Origin: Blattabacterium sp. DPU | GTDB taxonomy: Bacteria > Bacteroidota > Bacteroidia > Flavobacteriales > Blattabacteriaceae | DNA: 64,000 nucleotides | Assembly (NCBI RefSeq): GCF_011290385.1 | Contig: NZ_CP049785.1 | Coordinates: 409,008-473,007, forward strand | Direction: 5' to 3' | In this document: positions 38,204 through 47,799 of the stretch, piece after piece | Layout: each line of letters starts with the position of its first letter | How positions within the stretch are numbered: the stretch's first letter is position 1 | Position numbers and translations under genes: made by a program | The notes under the pieces: model-generated | Database searches by the model: none | The model's input: the letters and a program-made list of their open reading frames with translations, nothing else | Told to the model about the DNA's origin: nothing

Positions 38204-39547
38204 AAATTAATTTTCTTACTTCTTGTTTAAATTTATTTCCTCTTTCTTTATAATCTTTAAAAAGATCAAAACTAGAACAAGCAGGAGATAATAAAACGTT
38301 ATCTCCATGAGAAGATAATATGTAGGCCATATAAACAGCTGTTTTCATATTTTTTGTTTCCAAAACAATGTCAATGATATTTTTAAAAAAATTTATAATT
38401 TTTTCATTATTTTTACCCAAACAAATTATAGCCTTCACTTTTTTTTTAACCAAAGGAATTAATTCTATATAATTATTTCCTTTATCTTCTCCTCCTGTTA
38501 TCCATATAATAGGAGCATTGATACTTTTTAGGGCATAAAAAACGGCATTGACATTAGTGGCTTTAGAATCATTAATAAATTGTACTCCATTTATATTTTG
38601 TATTTTTTCTATACGATGTTCTATAGATTTCAATTTTGATAGTATGGATCTTATTAATTCTTTTTTTATATTGAATATTTCTGATATAATTAATGAAGCC
38701 ATAATATTGTAAATATTATGATCTCCTATTAAAGAAATATCTTTTACATTTATAAAAAATATTTCTTGATTTTTTTTATTTCTAAAAAATATTTTGTTAT
38801 CTTTTATATAAGCACCTACATGTAATTCTTCTTTTATAGAAAAAGGAATACAATGAGAAATAATGGAATATTTTTTTAACCCTTCTCTTATAATTGGATC
38901 GTCATGATTATAAATGAAAATATCTTCTTTTTTTTGAAAAGTTGCTATTCTAAATTTAGAATCAATGTAATTTTCAATATTATTATATCTATCTAAATGA
39001 TCTCTTGTTATATTTAATAATACTGCAATATTTGAACGAAAATTAAAACAATCATCTAGTTGAAAACTACTCATTTCTAATATATAAACATCTTTTTTTT
39101 TATGACTTTTTTAGAAAAACTATGTCCAATATTTCCTGCTATTCCTACATTTATTCCTTTTTTTTTAAGTATTTGATAAATAATGGAACAGGTTGTTGTT
39201 TTTCCGTTACTTCCTGTAATTCCAATGATATAAGAGTTATTGACATAATTTTTACCGAATTCTAATTCGGATTGTATAGGAATTCCCAAAAAATTGATTT
39301 TTTTGATCAATGAATGATTTCTATCAATTCCAGGACTTTTTATCACTTTAATTGCATTTTTAATTATATTCTCTGTATGTCCTTTTTCTTCAAAAAGAAT
39401 TTTATTTTTTATTAAAATTTTTTTGTATTTACTAAGAATAATTCCAGAATCCGATAAAAATATTTTTAATCCATTTTTTTTAGCTAATAAAGCGGCTCCT
39501 ACTCCACTTTCTCCTCCTCCTAATACAATTATAAATTCTTTTTTCAT
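38190..39547 (-). pseudogene. murD: MurD (UDP-MurNAc-Ala--D-Glu ligase), interrupted by a one-base frameshift
   Basis: Two adjacent open frames together make one MurD. The N-terminal piece (39077-39547) has LGGGESGVGAALLAKKNG and the ATP loop GITGSNGKTTTCSII. The C-terminal piece (38190-39074) has SSFQLDD, NITRDHLDRY, INDSKATN and LSPACSSFDLFKDYKERG. They are in different frames at an A9 run (plus-strand T9 at 39093-39101). One extra A restores Val-Ile-Lys-Lys-Lys-Asp-Val-Tyr and continuous reading of about 452 residues. All catalytic motifs are kept, so I expect it to be functional, through slippage or because the base is miscalled. It overlaps ftsW by 14 bases and lies 13 from mraY. Confidence 0.9.
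39093..39101 (-). other. A9 homopolymer at the murD frameshift
   Basis: Nine T on the plus strand, nine A in the sense strand of murD. With nine, reading runs into TAG five codons later; with ten, the downstream MurD frame continues. This is the classic site for RNA polymerase slippage or homopolymer sequencing error. Confidence 0.9.
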
Positions 39548-39560
39548 TATTTTTTTATTT

Positions 39561-40754
39561 TTATATAATTAATAAAATAAATACTAACATAGAGAGCATC
39601 ATTTGTATAATAATAAAACGATTGAAAATTTTATTTTCATGATATCCTAGTTTTTGAAAATGATGATGTAAAGGAGACATAAGAAAAATTCTTTTTCCTA
39701 TACCATATTTTTTTTTAGAATATCTAAAATACAATACTTGTATGATAACAGAAATATTTTCTATAAAAAAAATTCCACACAAAATAGGCAATGTTAATTC
39801 TTTTCTATTGATAATAGCTAACGTAGCAATAACTCCTCCTATAGTTAAACTTCCAGTATCTCCCATGAAAATTTGGGCTGGATAAGTATTATACCAAAGA
39901 AAACTAATTAAAGATCCTAAAAAAGAAAAAGAAAATATAATAATTTCTTCTAAATGAGGAATATATATAAAATGAAAATATGATGAATATATTTTATTAC
40001 TGGAAATTATAGATAATACAGATAAAGTAGCAAAAATAATAGAAGAAATTCCTGCTGTTAATCCATCTATTCCATCAGTTAAATTAGATCCATTGGATAT
40101 AAACGTAATAATTACAACAACAATAGGAATAAAAATAATCCATGTATATTTTTTCCATTTTTTATTATACCAATTTAAAAGATAAGCATAGTTAAATTCA
40201 TTGTTATGATATATGTAAGAAAAAATGGGAATAGTGGTCTTAAACCCATATTCTTCTTTTTTCAAAGAAAAAAAATTTTTTGATTCTACTTTTTGTTTTT
40301 GAATAGTAGAAATACTTGTGTTAAAATACATAGTGATTCCAATAAAAATTCCTAATATAACTTGACTAAATATTTTTCCCATTATACCAAGTCCTTTTTT
40401 ACTATGTTTTATTTTAATATAATCATCTATAAATCCAAGGCATCCCATATACAACGTAGTCATGATCAACATTAAAACATACACATTATTTAAATTTGAA
40501 AAAAATATTGTAGAAATTAACGTGGAAAATATAATGACAAGACCTCCCATCGTTGGTGTTCCTTCTTTTTCTTTTTGACCAAAAAGGCCCAGATCTCGTA
40601 TCTGTTCTCCTATAATACTATTTTTTTTATTCCAACATATAATTATTTGATACAATATCAAAGCTATACAAAACGATAAAAAAAAAGTTATAATAGCTCT
40701 GTAAAAAATAGGATTTATGTTAATCAAAAAAGTATAAGTTGAATAATTCATCAT
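39561..40754 (-). CDS. mraY: Phospho-MurNAc-pentapeptide transferase MraY
   Basis: Integral membrane enzyme that makes lipid I from UDP-MurNAc-pentapeptide and undecaprenyl phosphate. Motifs: GTPTMGGLVIIF, GFIDDYIKIKHSKKGL (catalytic Asp pair), NLTDGIDGLTAGISS, and FMGDTGSLTIGGVIATLAI near the end, then PLHHHFQKLGYHENKI. At 397 residues it matches flavobacterial MraY. It is 6 bases after murE and 13 before murD. Confidence 0.97.
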   Translation of the reverse strand: MMNYSTYTFLININPIFYRAIITFFLSFCIALILYQIIICWNKKNSIIGEQIRDLGLFGQKEKEGTPTMGGLVIIFSTLISTIFFSNLNNVYVLMLIMTTLYMGCLGFIDDYIKIKHSKKGLGIMGKIFSQVILGIFIGITMYFNTSISTIQKQKVESKNFFSLKKEEYGFKTTIPIFSYIYHNNEFNYAYLLNWYNKKWKKYTWIIFIPIVVVIITFISNGSNLTDGIDGLTAGISSIIFATLSVLSIISSNKIYSSYFHFIYIPHLEEIIIFSFSFLGSLISFLWYNTYPAQIFMGDTGSLTIGGVIATLAIINRKELTLPILCGIFFIENISVIIQVLYFRYSKKKYGIGKRIFLMSPLHHHFQKLGYHENKIFNRFIIIQMMLSMLVFILLII

Positions 40755-40760
40755 ATCAAT

Positions 40761-42230
40761 TCACTTATCGCAAATTTTTAACAAATTTTTAGTTATTTTC
40801 ATATCATTAAAAAAATAATGTATTCCTTTGATTTCTTGAAAAGTTTCATGTCCTTTTCCAGCTATTAGAATAATATCTTTTTTTTGAGCAATTTGAATTG
40901 CAGTTTGAATAGCTTCTTCTCGTTTCACAAAAGTGAAAATAGATTTTTTTTTTAGATATGATTTAAAATTTTTCATATCATTGAATATTTTATTTACATC
41001 TTCATATCTAGGATTATCAGATGTAAAAATAGATATATCACATGTTTCATAAACAATTTTTCCCATTACAGAACGTTTTTCTATATCTCTGTTTCCTCCA
41101 CAACCTATGACACAAATTAATTTTTCATTATTTTTTTTTATGATTTTAATAGTATTTAAAATAGATTTTAATCCATATGGATTGTGAGCATAATCTACAA
41201 TAATATGAATACCTGAATTAGATATAAATTGCTCAAAACGTCCTTTTATGGGTTTTACATATTTTATTTTTTTAAGAATATCATTTTTATTTTTTCCTAA
41301 TAAAATAGCTGTTGCATAACTAGCTAATAGATTATAAATATTAAATCTTCCTATTAAATGAGTAAAAATTTGATGATCATCAATTAGTAATTGACTTCCA
41401 TTCATATTTTCTTTCAAAATTTGAAATTTAAAATTAGCGTTTTTTTTTATACTATAATAATAGGTTTTAGCTCTAGTTTTTTTTATTATTTTATGTGAAT
41501 TTTCATCATCAGCATTAATTAATGCAAAAGCTTTTTTAGATAAATTTTCAAAAAAAAGACTTTTAGTATATAAATAATGATCAAAAGATTTATGATAATC
41601 TAAATGATCATGTGTAATATTGGTAAAAACTCCTCCTTGAAATAATAATCCTGCAATTCTTTTTTGATGGATCCCATGTGAACTTACTTCCATAAAAGCA
41701 TATTTGCATCCTTTTTGTATCGAAATATTTAAATATTTATTAATTTCAATAATATTCGGAGTGGTATGTGTTGTTGGATATTTTTTAGATATTATTTTGA
41801 TTTCTATAGTAGAAATAAGAATACTTTTTTCTCCCATTTTAGAAAATAGTTGATGAAGTATCGTAGCTACAGATGTTTTCCCATTTGTCCCGGTAATTCC
41901 TATTAATTTTATTTTTTTTGCAGGATGATCATAAAAATTGGATGATATAATACCTAAAGCTTTTACAGAATCTGGAACAAGGACATAGGTAATATGTTTA
42001 TGAATAAAAAAAGAATTATTCTCACAAATTATAGTATTAGCTCCTTTTTGTATAGCATCTATGATGAATTGGTGTCCATCTGCTTTTTTTCCTTTTATAG
42101 AAACAAAAATCATATTGGGTTGTACTATTTTGGAATCTATAGAAATTCCTTCTATAAATTTAAAAGGATTTTTTCCTATTATTTCTAATACATGCACTTT
42201 TTTTAGTACATTTTTTAATAGTTTTTTCAT
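40761..42230 (-). CDS. murE: UDP-MurNAc-tripeptide synthetase MurE (meso-DAP-adding)
   Basis: Adds the third residue to the stem peptide. ATP loop ITGTNGKTSVATILHQLF, THDHLDYHKSFDHY, and VDYAHNPYGLKSIL are typical. The substrate-specificity motif appears as DNPRYED; DNPR is the meso-diaminopimelate form, which agrees with dapF in this window. At 489 residues it is full length. It overlaps ftsI by 4 bases. Confidence 0.96.
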   Translation of the reverse strand: MKKLLKNVLKKVHVLEIIGKNPFKFIEGISIDSKIVQPNMIFVSIKGKKADGHQFIIDAIQKGANTIICENNSFFIHKHITYVLVPDSVKALGIISSNFYDHPAKKIKLIGITGTNGKTSVATILHQLFSKMGEKSILISTIEIKIISKKYPTTHTTPNIIEINKYLNISIQKGCKYAFMEVSSHGIHQKRIAGLLFQGGVFTNITHDHLDYHKSFDHYLYTKSLFFENLSKKAFALINADDENSHKIIKKTRAKTYYYSIKKNANFKFQILKENMNGSQLLIDDHQIFTHLIGRFNIYNLLASYATAILLGKNKNDILKKIKYVKPIKGRFEQFISNSGIHIIVDYAHNPYGLKSILNTIKIIKKNNEKLICVIGCGGNRDIEKRSVMGKIVYETCDISIFTSDNPRYEDVNKIFNDMKNFKSYLKKKSIFTFVKREEAIQTAIQIAQKKDIILIAGKGHETFQEIKGIHYFFNDMKITKNLLKICDK

Positions 42231-44203
42231 TCTTCTAATTTCAGAAATATAGTCTGATTTTTTCTCAATTTTTTTCCGGGTAGAATAGATTGAGAAATTA
42301 CTTTTCCTATTCCTTCATATTGTATGTGAAATCCCTTATTTTCTAATAGAGGAATGATTTCTTTTCCAGGAAAAGATATTACATTAGGCATGATCCATTT
42401 ATTATTATTATATAAATTTTTTGATTCTATAATTTGATTTAATAAATTTTCTTTGTTTTTTTTATTTTTTAAAAGTATTTTTCTTCCTATTCTAGGATAA
42501 ATAGATCTAGCAATTTTATCAAATACAGGAACTGCAACCTCAATTCCGTAATATCCTTTTTCTGGTTTTGAAATAACTACGATACAAGAATATTTGGGAT
42601 TTTTAGCCGGAAAATATCCAACAAAAGAACTGTTATAAGATAAGGATTTTTCCTTTTTCCAATAATTTAACTGTGTAGTTCCCGTTTTTCCCGCATAAGG
42701 CCACTCTGGATTATAATATTTTTTAGCGGTTCCATTTTTTACTACTCCTGCTAACATATTTTGAATTTCAATTAGAGAAGATTTTTGAGCTATAGAAGGA
42801 TTCATTAGGATAGGTTTTGTATATTTTTTAATACTTTTTCCATGATATTTTATTTCTTTAATAAACAGGGGTTTAATCATTTTTCCTTGATTTGCAATAG
42901 CATTATAAAAAGTAAGTATTTGTAAAGGTGTTAATTTTATATTATATCCAAAAGTCATCCATGGCAAGGTAATGCTACTCCAATGTTTACTATTTCTATT
43001 TGGTATAAAAGGCATACTTTCTCCTGGGATATCTATTCCTATTTTTTTATCCAATTTCCATTTACGTAGATGTTCGATAAATTTTTCTGGATTATCTTTA
43101 TAATTTTCATAAATAATTTTTGCTACTCCCACGTTTGAAGATAATTCTAAAATTTGTTTTGGATTCATTTCAACATATCCATTATAATGACTATCTCTAA
43201 TTTTTTTTCCTCTCAATTTCATGATTCCTCCTTTAGTATTTACTATCATATCTACATCTATTTTTTTATCTTCTAAAGCAGCAAGAATGGCCATCGTTTT
43301 AAAAGTGGATCCAGGTTCACTTCCTTCCCATACTGAAAAATTTCTTAAATCTTCATAAGTATTTTTTTTAGTTCTCTCCAGATTGATCATAGCAGGAATT
43401 TCTCCGCTTTTGACATCCATCAAAATCACACATCCATGATCTGCTTGAGAAATAGACAACTCTTGAAGTAATGCATGATAAGCAATGTCTTGTAAATATA
43501 TATCTATAGTGGAATAAACATCTTTTCCATCTTCTGGATTAATATCGTTTTCTGATTTTAATGGTTTCCATATTTTAAAACTAATACGTTGTTCTAATCT
43601 TTTGCCATCTTTTCCTTTTAAATATTTGCTGAAGGCCCCTTCTAATCCTACTTTTCCTCTATGATCATCATATCCTAATGTTCTTTTTCCAATATTTTCT
43701 AATGTGTGTATTCTACATATTTTTTTTTCCACAATAAAACCACCTCGTATTTGTCCCTTATTAAAAATGGGAAAATTTCGTAATATTTTAAAATGTGGAT
43801 AATCTAAATTTTTTGCTAATAGAAAATATCTATTTCCCCTTTTTTTTTCGTATTGAAATTTTTTGTAGAAAAAAAATTTGGGTTTTTTAAATAAAAAATC
43901 TAAAGAATTAGACAAAGAATAAATATTTTCTTGAAATAATTTTTCAGATATGGATCTAAAATCAATGTGAATATCATATCTTACAACAGACATTGCTAAA
44001 ATGCTGTTGTCTGATGCATAAATGTTTCCACGTTTGGCCTTTATTAAATTAGTTCTAATCGTTTTTTCTATTACATATTTTTTATATCCTTCTGAATAAT
44101 TTTGAATATAAAATAAATTTAAAATAATTAGTGCGGCAATAAATATGAATAAAAAACCAATTAAATAAGATTTATATAAAAAAATATATCTTTTTTGTTT
44201 CAT
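42227..44203 (-). CDS. ftsI: Septal transpeptidase FtsI (PBP3) with C-terminal PASTA domain
   Basis: Class B penicillin-binding protein that cross-links septal peptidoglycan. One N-terminal membrane helix (about residues 10-30), dimerisation domain, then the transpeptidase with SxxK in PGSTFKTM, SxN in SSNVG and KTG in GKTGTTQL. A PASTA-like domain ends the protein (from NVISFPGKEIIPLLENKG). At 658 residues it is a typical Bacteroidota form. It shares one base with ftsL and four with murE. Confidence 0.95.
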   Translation of the reverse strand: MKQKRYIFLYKSYLIGFLFIFIAALIILNLFYIQNYSEGYKKYVIEKTIRTNLIKAKRGNIYASDNSILAMSVVRYDIHIDFRSISEKLFQENIYSLSNSLDFLFKKPKFFFYKKFQYEKKRGNRYFLLAKNLDYPHFKILRNFPIFNKGQIRGGFIVEKKICRIHTLENIGKRTLGYDDHRGKVGLEGAFSKYLKGKDGKRLEQRISFKIWKPLKSENDINPEDGKDVYSTIDIYLQDIAYHALLQELSISQADHGCVILMDVKSGEIPAMINLERTKKNTYEDLRNFSVWEGSEPGSTFKTMAILAALEDKKIDVDMIVNTKGGIMKLRGKKIRDSHYNGYVEMNPKQILELSSNVGVAKIIYENYKDNPEKFIEHLRKWKLDKKIGIDIPGESMPFIPNRNSKHWSSITLPWMTFGYNIKLTPLQILTFYNAIANQGKMIKPLFIKEIKYHGKSIKKYTKPILMNPSIAQKSSLIEIQNMLAGVVKNGTAKKYYNPEWPYAGKTGTTQLNYWKKEKSLSYNSSFVGYFPAKNPKYSCIVVISKPEKGYYGIEVAVPVFDKIARSIYPRIGRKILLKNKKNKENLLNQIIESKNLYNNNKWIMPNVISFPGKEIIPLLENKGFHIQYEGIGKVISQSILPGKKLRKNQTIFLKLEE

Positions 44204-44598
44204 TATTCGTTTTCTTGCATTTTTTGATCCAAATCTTCTTGATCTTCTAAAACTAATTCATATAGAGGAGATTCCAAATCTTCTTGATCTTTTAAAACTA
44301 ATTCATATGGAGGAGATTCCAAATGGTTTAATTCATTAACCAATTTTTTTTTTATAAAAGAGGCTAATTGCATTTTCATACATTTACTATGTATATCGGC
44401 ATATTCTGATTTTAATTCCTTGATTTCTTCACTAATTTTAGTTATTTTCCTAATTTTTCTATCCATCATATGTGAACTGGTAATGCTAATTAAAGATAGT
44501 ACAGTAATAAAAACAATAAAATTCCAACTACGATAAGCATCTTTTTTTACTAAAAATTTTCCTTTCAATATATCTTGTATATTTCTTTTCATTTTCAT
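44203..44598 (-). CDS. ftsL: FtsL-like divisome protein with duplicated C-terminal segment
   Basis: Small bitopic protein: basic N-terminus, one membrane helix (about residues 27-43), then a coiled-coil-like stretch (RKITKISEEIKELKSEYADIHSKCM). This matches the flavobacterial FtsL-like proteins found between rsmH and ftsI. The C-terminus is unusual: a 15-residue acidic unit, SPPYELVLKDQEDLE, is repeated with two or three changes. The identity call rests on place, size and topology, since FtsL sequences diverge fast. It lies 15 bases after rsmH. Confidence 0.75.
   Translation of the reverse strand: MKMKRNIQDILKGKFLVKKDAYRSWNFIVFITVLSLISITSSHMMDRKIRKITKISEEIKELKSEYADIHSKCMKMQLASFIKKKLVNELNHLESPPYELVLKDQEDLESPLYELVLEDQEDLDQKMQENE
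44229..44318 (-). repeat. Tandem duplication, 2 x 45 bp, in the 3' part of ftsL
   Basis: Units 44229-44273 and 44274-44318 are identical except at two positions (plus strand: C/T in TTCTAAAAC vs TTTTAAAAC, and A/G in ATAGAGG vs ATGGAGG). The unit is a multiple of three, so it adds 15 residues in frame. Confidence 0.93.
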
Positions 44599-44613
44599 GA
44601 TTATCTTTAAATT

Positions 44614-45510
44614 TTAAGTTTTTTCTCCAATTCTTAATCTTGCACTTCTAGACCGTGGATTATTTATGATTTCTTTAAAACTTGGTTTAATTACTTTTTT
44701 ATGAATCATTATAAATGGAAGATTTTTAAATCTTATTTTATTTATTATAACTCCCTTTTTGAAAAAATATTTAATAATTCTGTCTTCTATAGAATGATAT
44801 GAAATCACAACGAAACGGCCTCCTGGTAATATAATTTTAGAAGATTCTAATAAAAAATTTTTTAGAATATTTATTTCATTATTTACTTTTATTCGTATAG
44901 ACTGAAAAAGTCTAGCAAAAAATCTTTTTCTTTTTTTAAAAGATCCTTTTATAAAAAAAATATGAACTAAATCCAAAGCCGTTGTAATATTTTTTTTTGA
45001 ACGTTGTTCTAATATTTTATCTGCAATTCGTATTGGATTTTTAAATTCTCCATATTCATAAAATATATGAAATAACTCTTTTTTAGAACATTCATTGATC
45101 ACATTTTGAGCAGAATAAGAAGACTCCTGGTTCATTCTCATATCTAAAATACAATTGAATCGGTTTGAAAAACCTCTTGTGGGATTATCAATTTGTAAAG
45201 ATGAAATTCCTAAATCCACGAATATTCCTGATACTTGATCAATATGATTTTGATTCAAAATATCGCGTAAATAAACAAAATTTTTATGAAATAGATGAAA
45301 ACGTTTATCTTTAATAAAATTTCTTTTTATGGATTCTTTATCCTGATCCAAAGCTATCAAAATTGCTTTTTTACTTAATTTTTTTAAAATTTCATAAGAA
45401 TGTCCTCCACCACCAAATGTAGCATCCACATAAATCCCATTTTGATCTGTAATTAAATTTTCTATACTTTCTTTTATAAGAACTGGTTTATGATTGTATT
45501 GTAAATTCAT
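44614..45510 (-). CDS. rsmH: 16S rRNA m4C1402 methyltransferase RsmH (MraW)
   Basis: N4-methylation of C1402 in the ribosomal P site. Motifs: NHKPVLIKESIENL at the N-terminus, DATFGGGGHSYEILK (SAM loop), IFVDLGISSLQIDNPTRGFS, and FVVISYHSIEDRIIKYFF near the end, then NPRSRSARLRIGEK. At 298 residues it is normal. It is the first gene of the dcw cluster here; mraZ, which usually precedes it, is absent. Confidence 0.96.
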   Translation of the reverse strand: MNLQYNHKPVLIKESIENLITDQNGIYVDATFGGGGHSYEILKKLSKKAILIALDQDKESIKRNFIKDKRFHLFHKNFVYLRDILNQNHIDQVSGIFVDLGISSLQIDNPTRGFSNRFNCILDMRMNQESSYSAQNVINECSKKELFHIFYEYGEFKNPIRIADKILEQRSKKNITTALDLVHIFFIKGSFKKRKRFFARLFQSIRIKVNNEINILKNFLLESSKIILPGGRFVVISYHSIEDRIIKYFFKKGVIINKIRFKNLPFIMIHKKVIKPSFKEIINNPRSRSARLRIGEKT

Positions 45511-45581
45511 TTTTATAACGAAATTATGTTTTTATAACTATGATGTTACATATCATCATTTAAATTTAAAAATTTTTTCAA

Positions 45582-46706
45582 ATGAAATTTAACTTAATTA
45601 AAATAGATCGCTTTTCCAAAGCAAGAATAGGAATTTTAGAAACAGATCATGGTAAAATAGAAACACCTATTTTTATGCCAGTCGCTTCTAAAGGTTCTGT
45701 TAAATCTGTTCCAATACATGAACTTAACAAAATGTATAAAATTATTCTTGGAAATACCTATCATTTACATTTTCAACCCGGAATTGAAGTATTACATAAA
45801 GCTGGAGGAATTCATTCTTTTATGAATTGGAAGGAATCTATATTGACAGATAGTGGAGGTTTTCAGATTTTCTCTCTTAAAAAATTAAATAAAATTACTG
45901 AAGATGGAGTTGTATTTAAATCCATTATTAATGGATCTCTTCATTTTTTTTATCCTGAAAAATCTATGAAAATTCAACGTTTTATAGGAGGAGATATTAT
46001 AATGTCTTTTGACGATTGTCCTCCTTTTCCTTGTAGTCATACAGAAGCCCAAAAATCTTTAAGTAAAACACATCGTTGGTTAAAAAAATGTTATTCTTAT
46101 TTACAAAATAATCCAGAAATATATAAATATAAGCAAAGTTTTTTTCCAATTATACAAGGAAGCATTTATCCAGATCTAAGAAAATATTCTGCAGAAGAGA
46201 TATCCTTATTAGAAGCAGAAGGGTATGCTATAGGAGGATTAAGTTTAGGAGAAAAAAAAGAACAAACACATAGTATTACTGATTTATTAACAGATATTTT
46301 ACCCAAAGAAAAACCCAGGTATTTAATGGGAGTAGGAAATCCTGTAGATATTTTAGAAGGAATTGCTCTTGGAATAGATATGTTTGATTGTGTTATACCT
46401 ACTAGAAATGGCCGTCACGGAATGTTATTTACATGGAAAGGGATCATGAATATAAAAAATAAAAAATGGGAAAAGGACTACTCCTGTTTAGACGAATTCG
46501 GAAATTCTCATGTAGATCAACTGTATAGTAAATCTTATGTAAGACATCTTTTTTTATCTAAAAATAATTTAGCACAGGAAATCGCTTCTATCCATAATCT
46601 TTCTTTTTATTTTCATCTTATTCAAGAAGCAAAAATTCATATTATGCACAACGAATTTGTTTATTGGAAACAATCTATAATTCCTTTGTTAAAAGAACGT
46701 TTATAA
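45582..46706 (+). CDS. tgt: Queuine/preQ1 tRNA-ribosyltransferase (Tgt)
   Basis: Exchanges G34 for preQ1 in tRNAs with GUN anticodons. TIM-barrel motifs: MPVASKGSVKS, GNTYHLHFQPG, ILTDSGGFQIFSL (general acid Asp), IMSFDDC, GGLSLGE and DMFDCVIPTRNGRHG (nucleophile Asp). The C-terminal region lacks the CxCxxC zinc cysteines; the aligned stretch reads SCLDEFGNSHVDQLYSKSYVRHL. I recall free-living Bacteroidota Tgt having a similar substitution, so this may be lineage-wide. At 374 residues it is normal. A 7-base gap leads to the LptF/G gene. Confidence 0.93.
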   Translation: MKFNLIKIDRFSKARIGILETDHGKIETPIFMPVASKGSVKSVPIHELNKMYKIILGNTYHLHFQPGIEVLHKAGGIHSFMNWKESILTDSGGFQIFSLKKLNKITEDGVVFKSIINGSLHFFYPEKSMKIQRFIGGDIIMSFDDCPPFPCSHTEAQKSLSKTHRWLKKCYSYLQNNPEIYKYKQSFFPIIQGSIYPDLRKYSAEEISLLEAEGYAIGGLSLGEKKEQTHSITDLLTDILPKEKPRYLMGVGNPVDILEGIALGIDMFDCVIPTRNGRHGMLFTWKGIMNIKNKKWEKDYSCLDEFGNSHVDQLYSKSYVRHLFLSKNNLAQEIASIHNLSFYFHLIQEAKIHIMHNEFVYWKQSIIPLLKERL

Positions 46707-46713
46707 TAATAAC

Positions 46714-47799
46714 ATGAAAATTCTTGATCGTTATATTATTCGTAATTTCATTGGCACTTTCATATTTATTACTATTTCACTACAATTTTTATCTGTAGTC
46801 ATAGACATTTCGCAACGAATGCATCGTTTAGAAAATAATCAAGGATCAATTAAAGAAGCTTTAATTTTGTATTATCCTTTCTGGTCCATATGGTTAATTA
46901 ATACTTTTTCTCCTGTTTCTGTTTTTTTATCTGTTATTTTTTTTACATCTAAATTAAACCGTAACTCAGAAATTACGGCTATTCTATCAGGCGGAATTAG
47001 TTTTATAAGATTGACGTTTCCTTATATGATATCAGCTATTATAATAGGAATTCTATCTTTAATGATAAATTATTATTTTTTACCTTTGGCTAACAAAAAA
47101 AAAAATCAATTTCATTATCAATACTTTTTAAGTCCCAGATATAAAAATAAATATGAAAAAAATAAAACAATAGGGGCTCAAATTTCAAAAAATGAATATA
47201 TTTTTATTAGAGATTTTTCAAAAAAAAAAAATATAGGAAAAGAATGCGTATATCAAAAATTTAATGGAAAAAAATTAATATATATTCTAAAATCTAAAAC
47301 TATTTTTTGGTCTAAAAAATATAGAGTATATATTCTATTCAATTACAAAGAAACTATAATCAAAAAAAATCATGATTTTTTGATCACAGGAGATTTTAAA
47401 GTTAAAAAACTCCCCCTTACTCCGGAACAATTTTTACCAGAAGAATATATAGCAGAAACAATGAATATTCATGAATTAAAAAAATTTATTCACACAAAAG
47501 GAAATAAAATCAATATGAATATTCATTTAAATGAATATTATCAAAGAACAAGTTTACCCTTTTCTACTTTAATATTTACCATTTTGGGATTATCCATATC
47601 TGTGAACAGAAGAAAAGAAGAAATAGCTTATAATATGATTATAGGAATAGTATTAGCTTTTTTTTATATTTTTTTTATAGAAATCACAAAAATATATTCT
47701 GGCAAAGATTATATTTCTTCTTATTTAGCGGTTTGGTTCCCCAATGTGATTTATGGAATAATTACATTGTGTTATTATTGGAATAGAAGCATGAATTAA
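46714..47799 (+). CDS. LptF/LptG-family permease (YjgP/YjgQ)
   Basis: Membrane component of the lipopolysaccharide export ABC system. It starts ILDRYIIRNFIGTFIFITISLQFLSVVIDISQ, a YjgP/YjgQ signature, and has about six helices split into N- and C-terminal groups around a soluble jellyroll-like domain. LptF and LptG cannot be told apart here. At 361 residues it is typical. Its presence suggests lipid A or LPS export is retained. It overlaps htrA by 4 bases tail to tail. Confidence 0.85.
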   Translation: MKILDRYIIRNFIGTFIFITISLQFLSVVIDISQRMHRLENNQGSIKEALILYYPFWSIWLINTFSPVSVFLSVIFFTSKLNRNSEITAILSGGISFIRLTFPYMISAIIIGILSLMINYYFLPLANKKKNQFHYQYFLSPRYKNKYEKNKTIGAQISKNEYIFIRDFSKKKNIGKECVYQKFNGKKLIYILKSKTIFWSKKYRVYILFNYKETIIKKNHDFLITGDFKVKKLPLTPEQFLPEEYIAETMNIHELKKFIHTKGNKINMNIHLNEYYQRTSLPFSTLIFTILGLSISVNRRKEEIAYNMIIGIVLAFFYIFFIEITKIYSGKDYISSYLAVWFPNVIYGIITLCYYWNRSMN

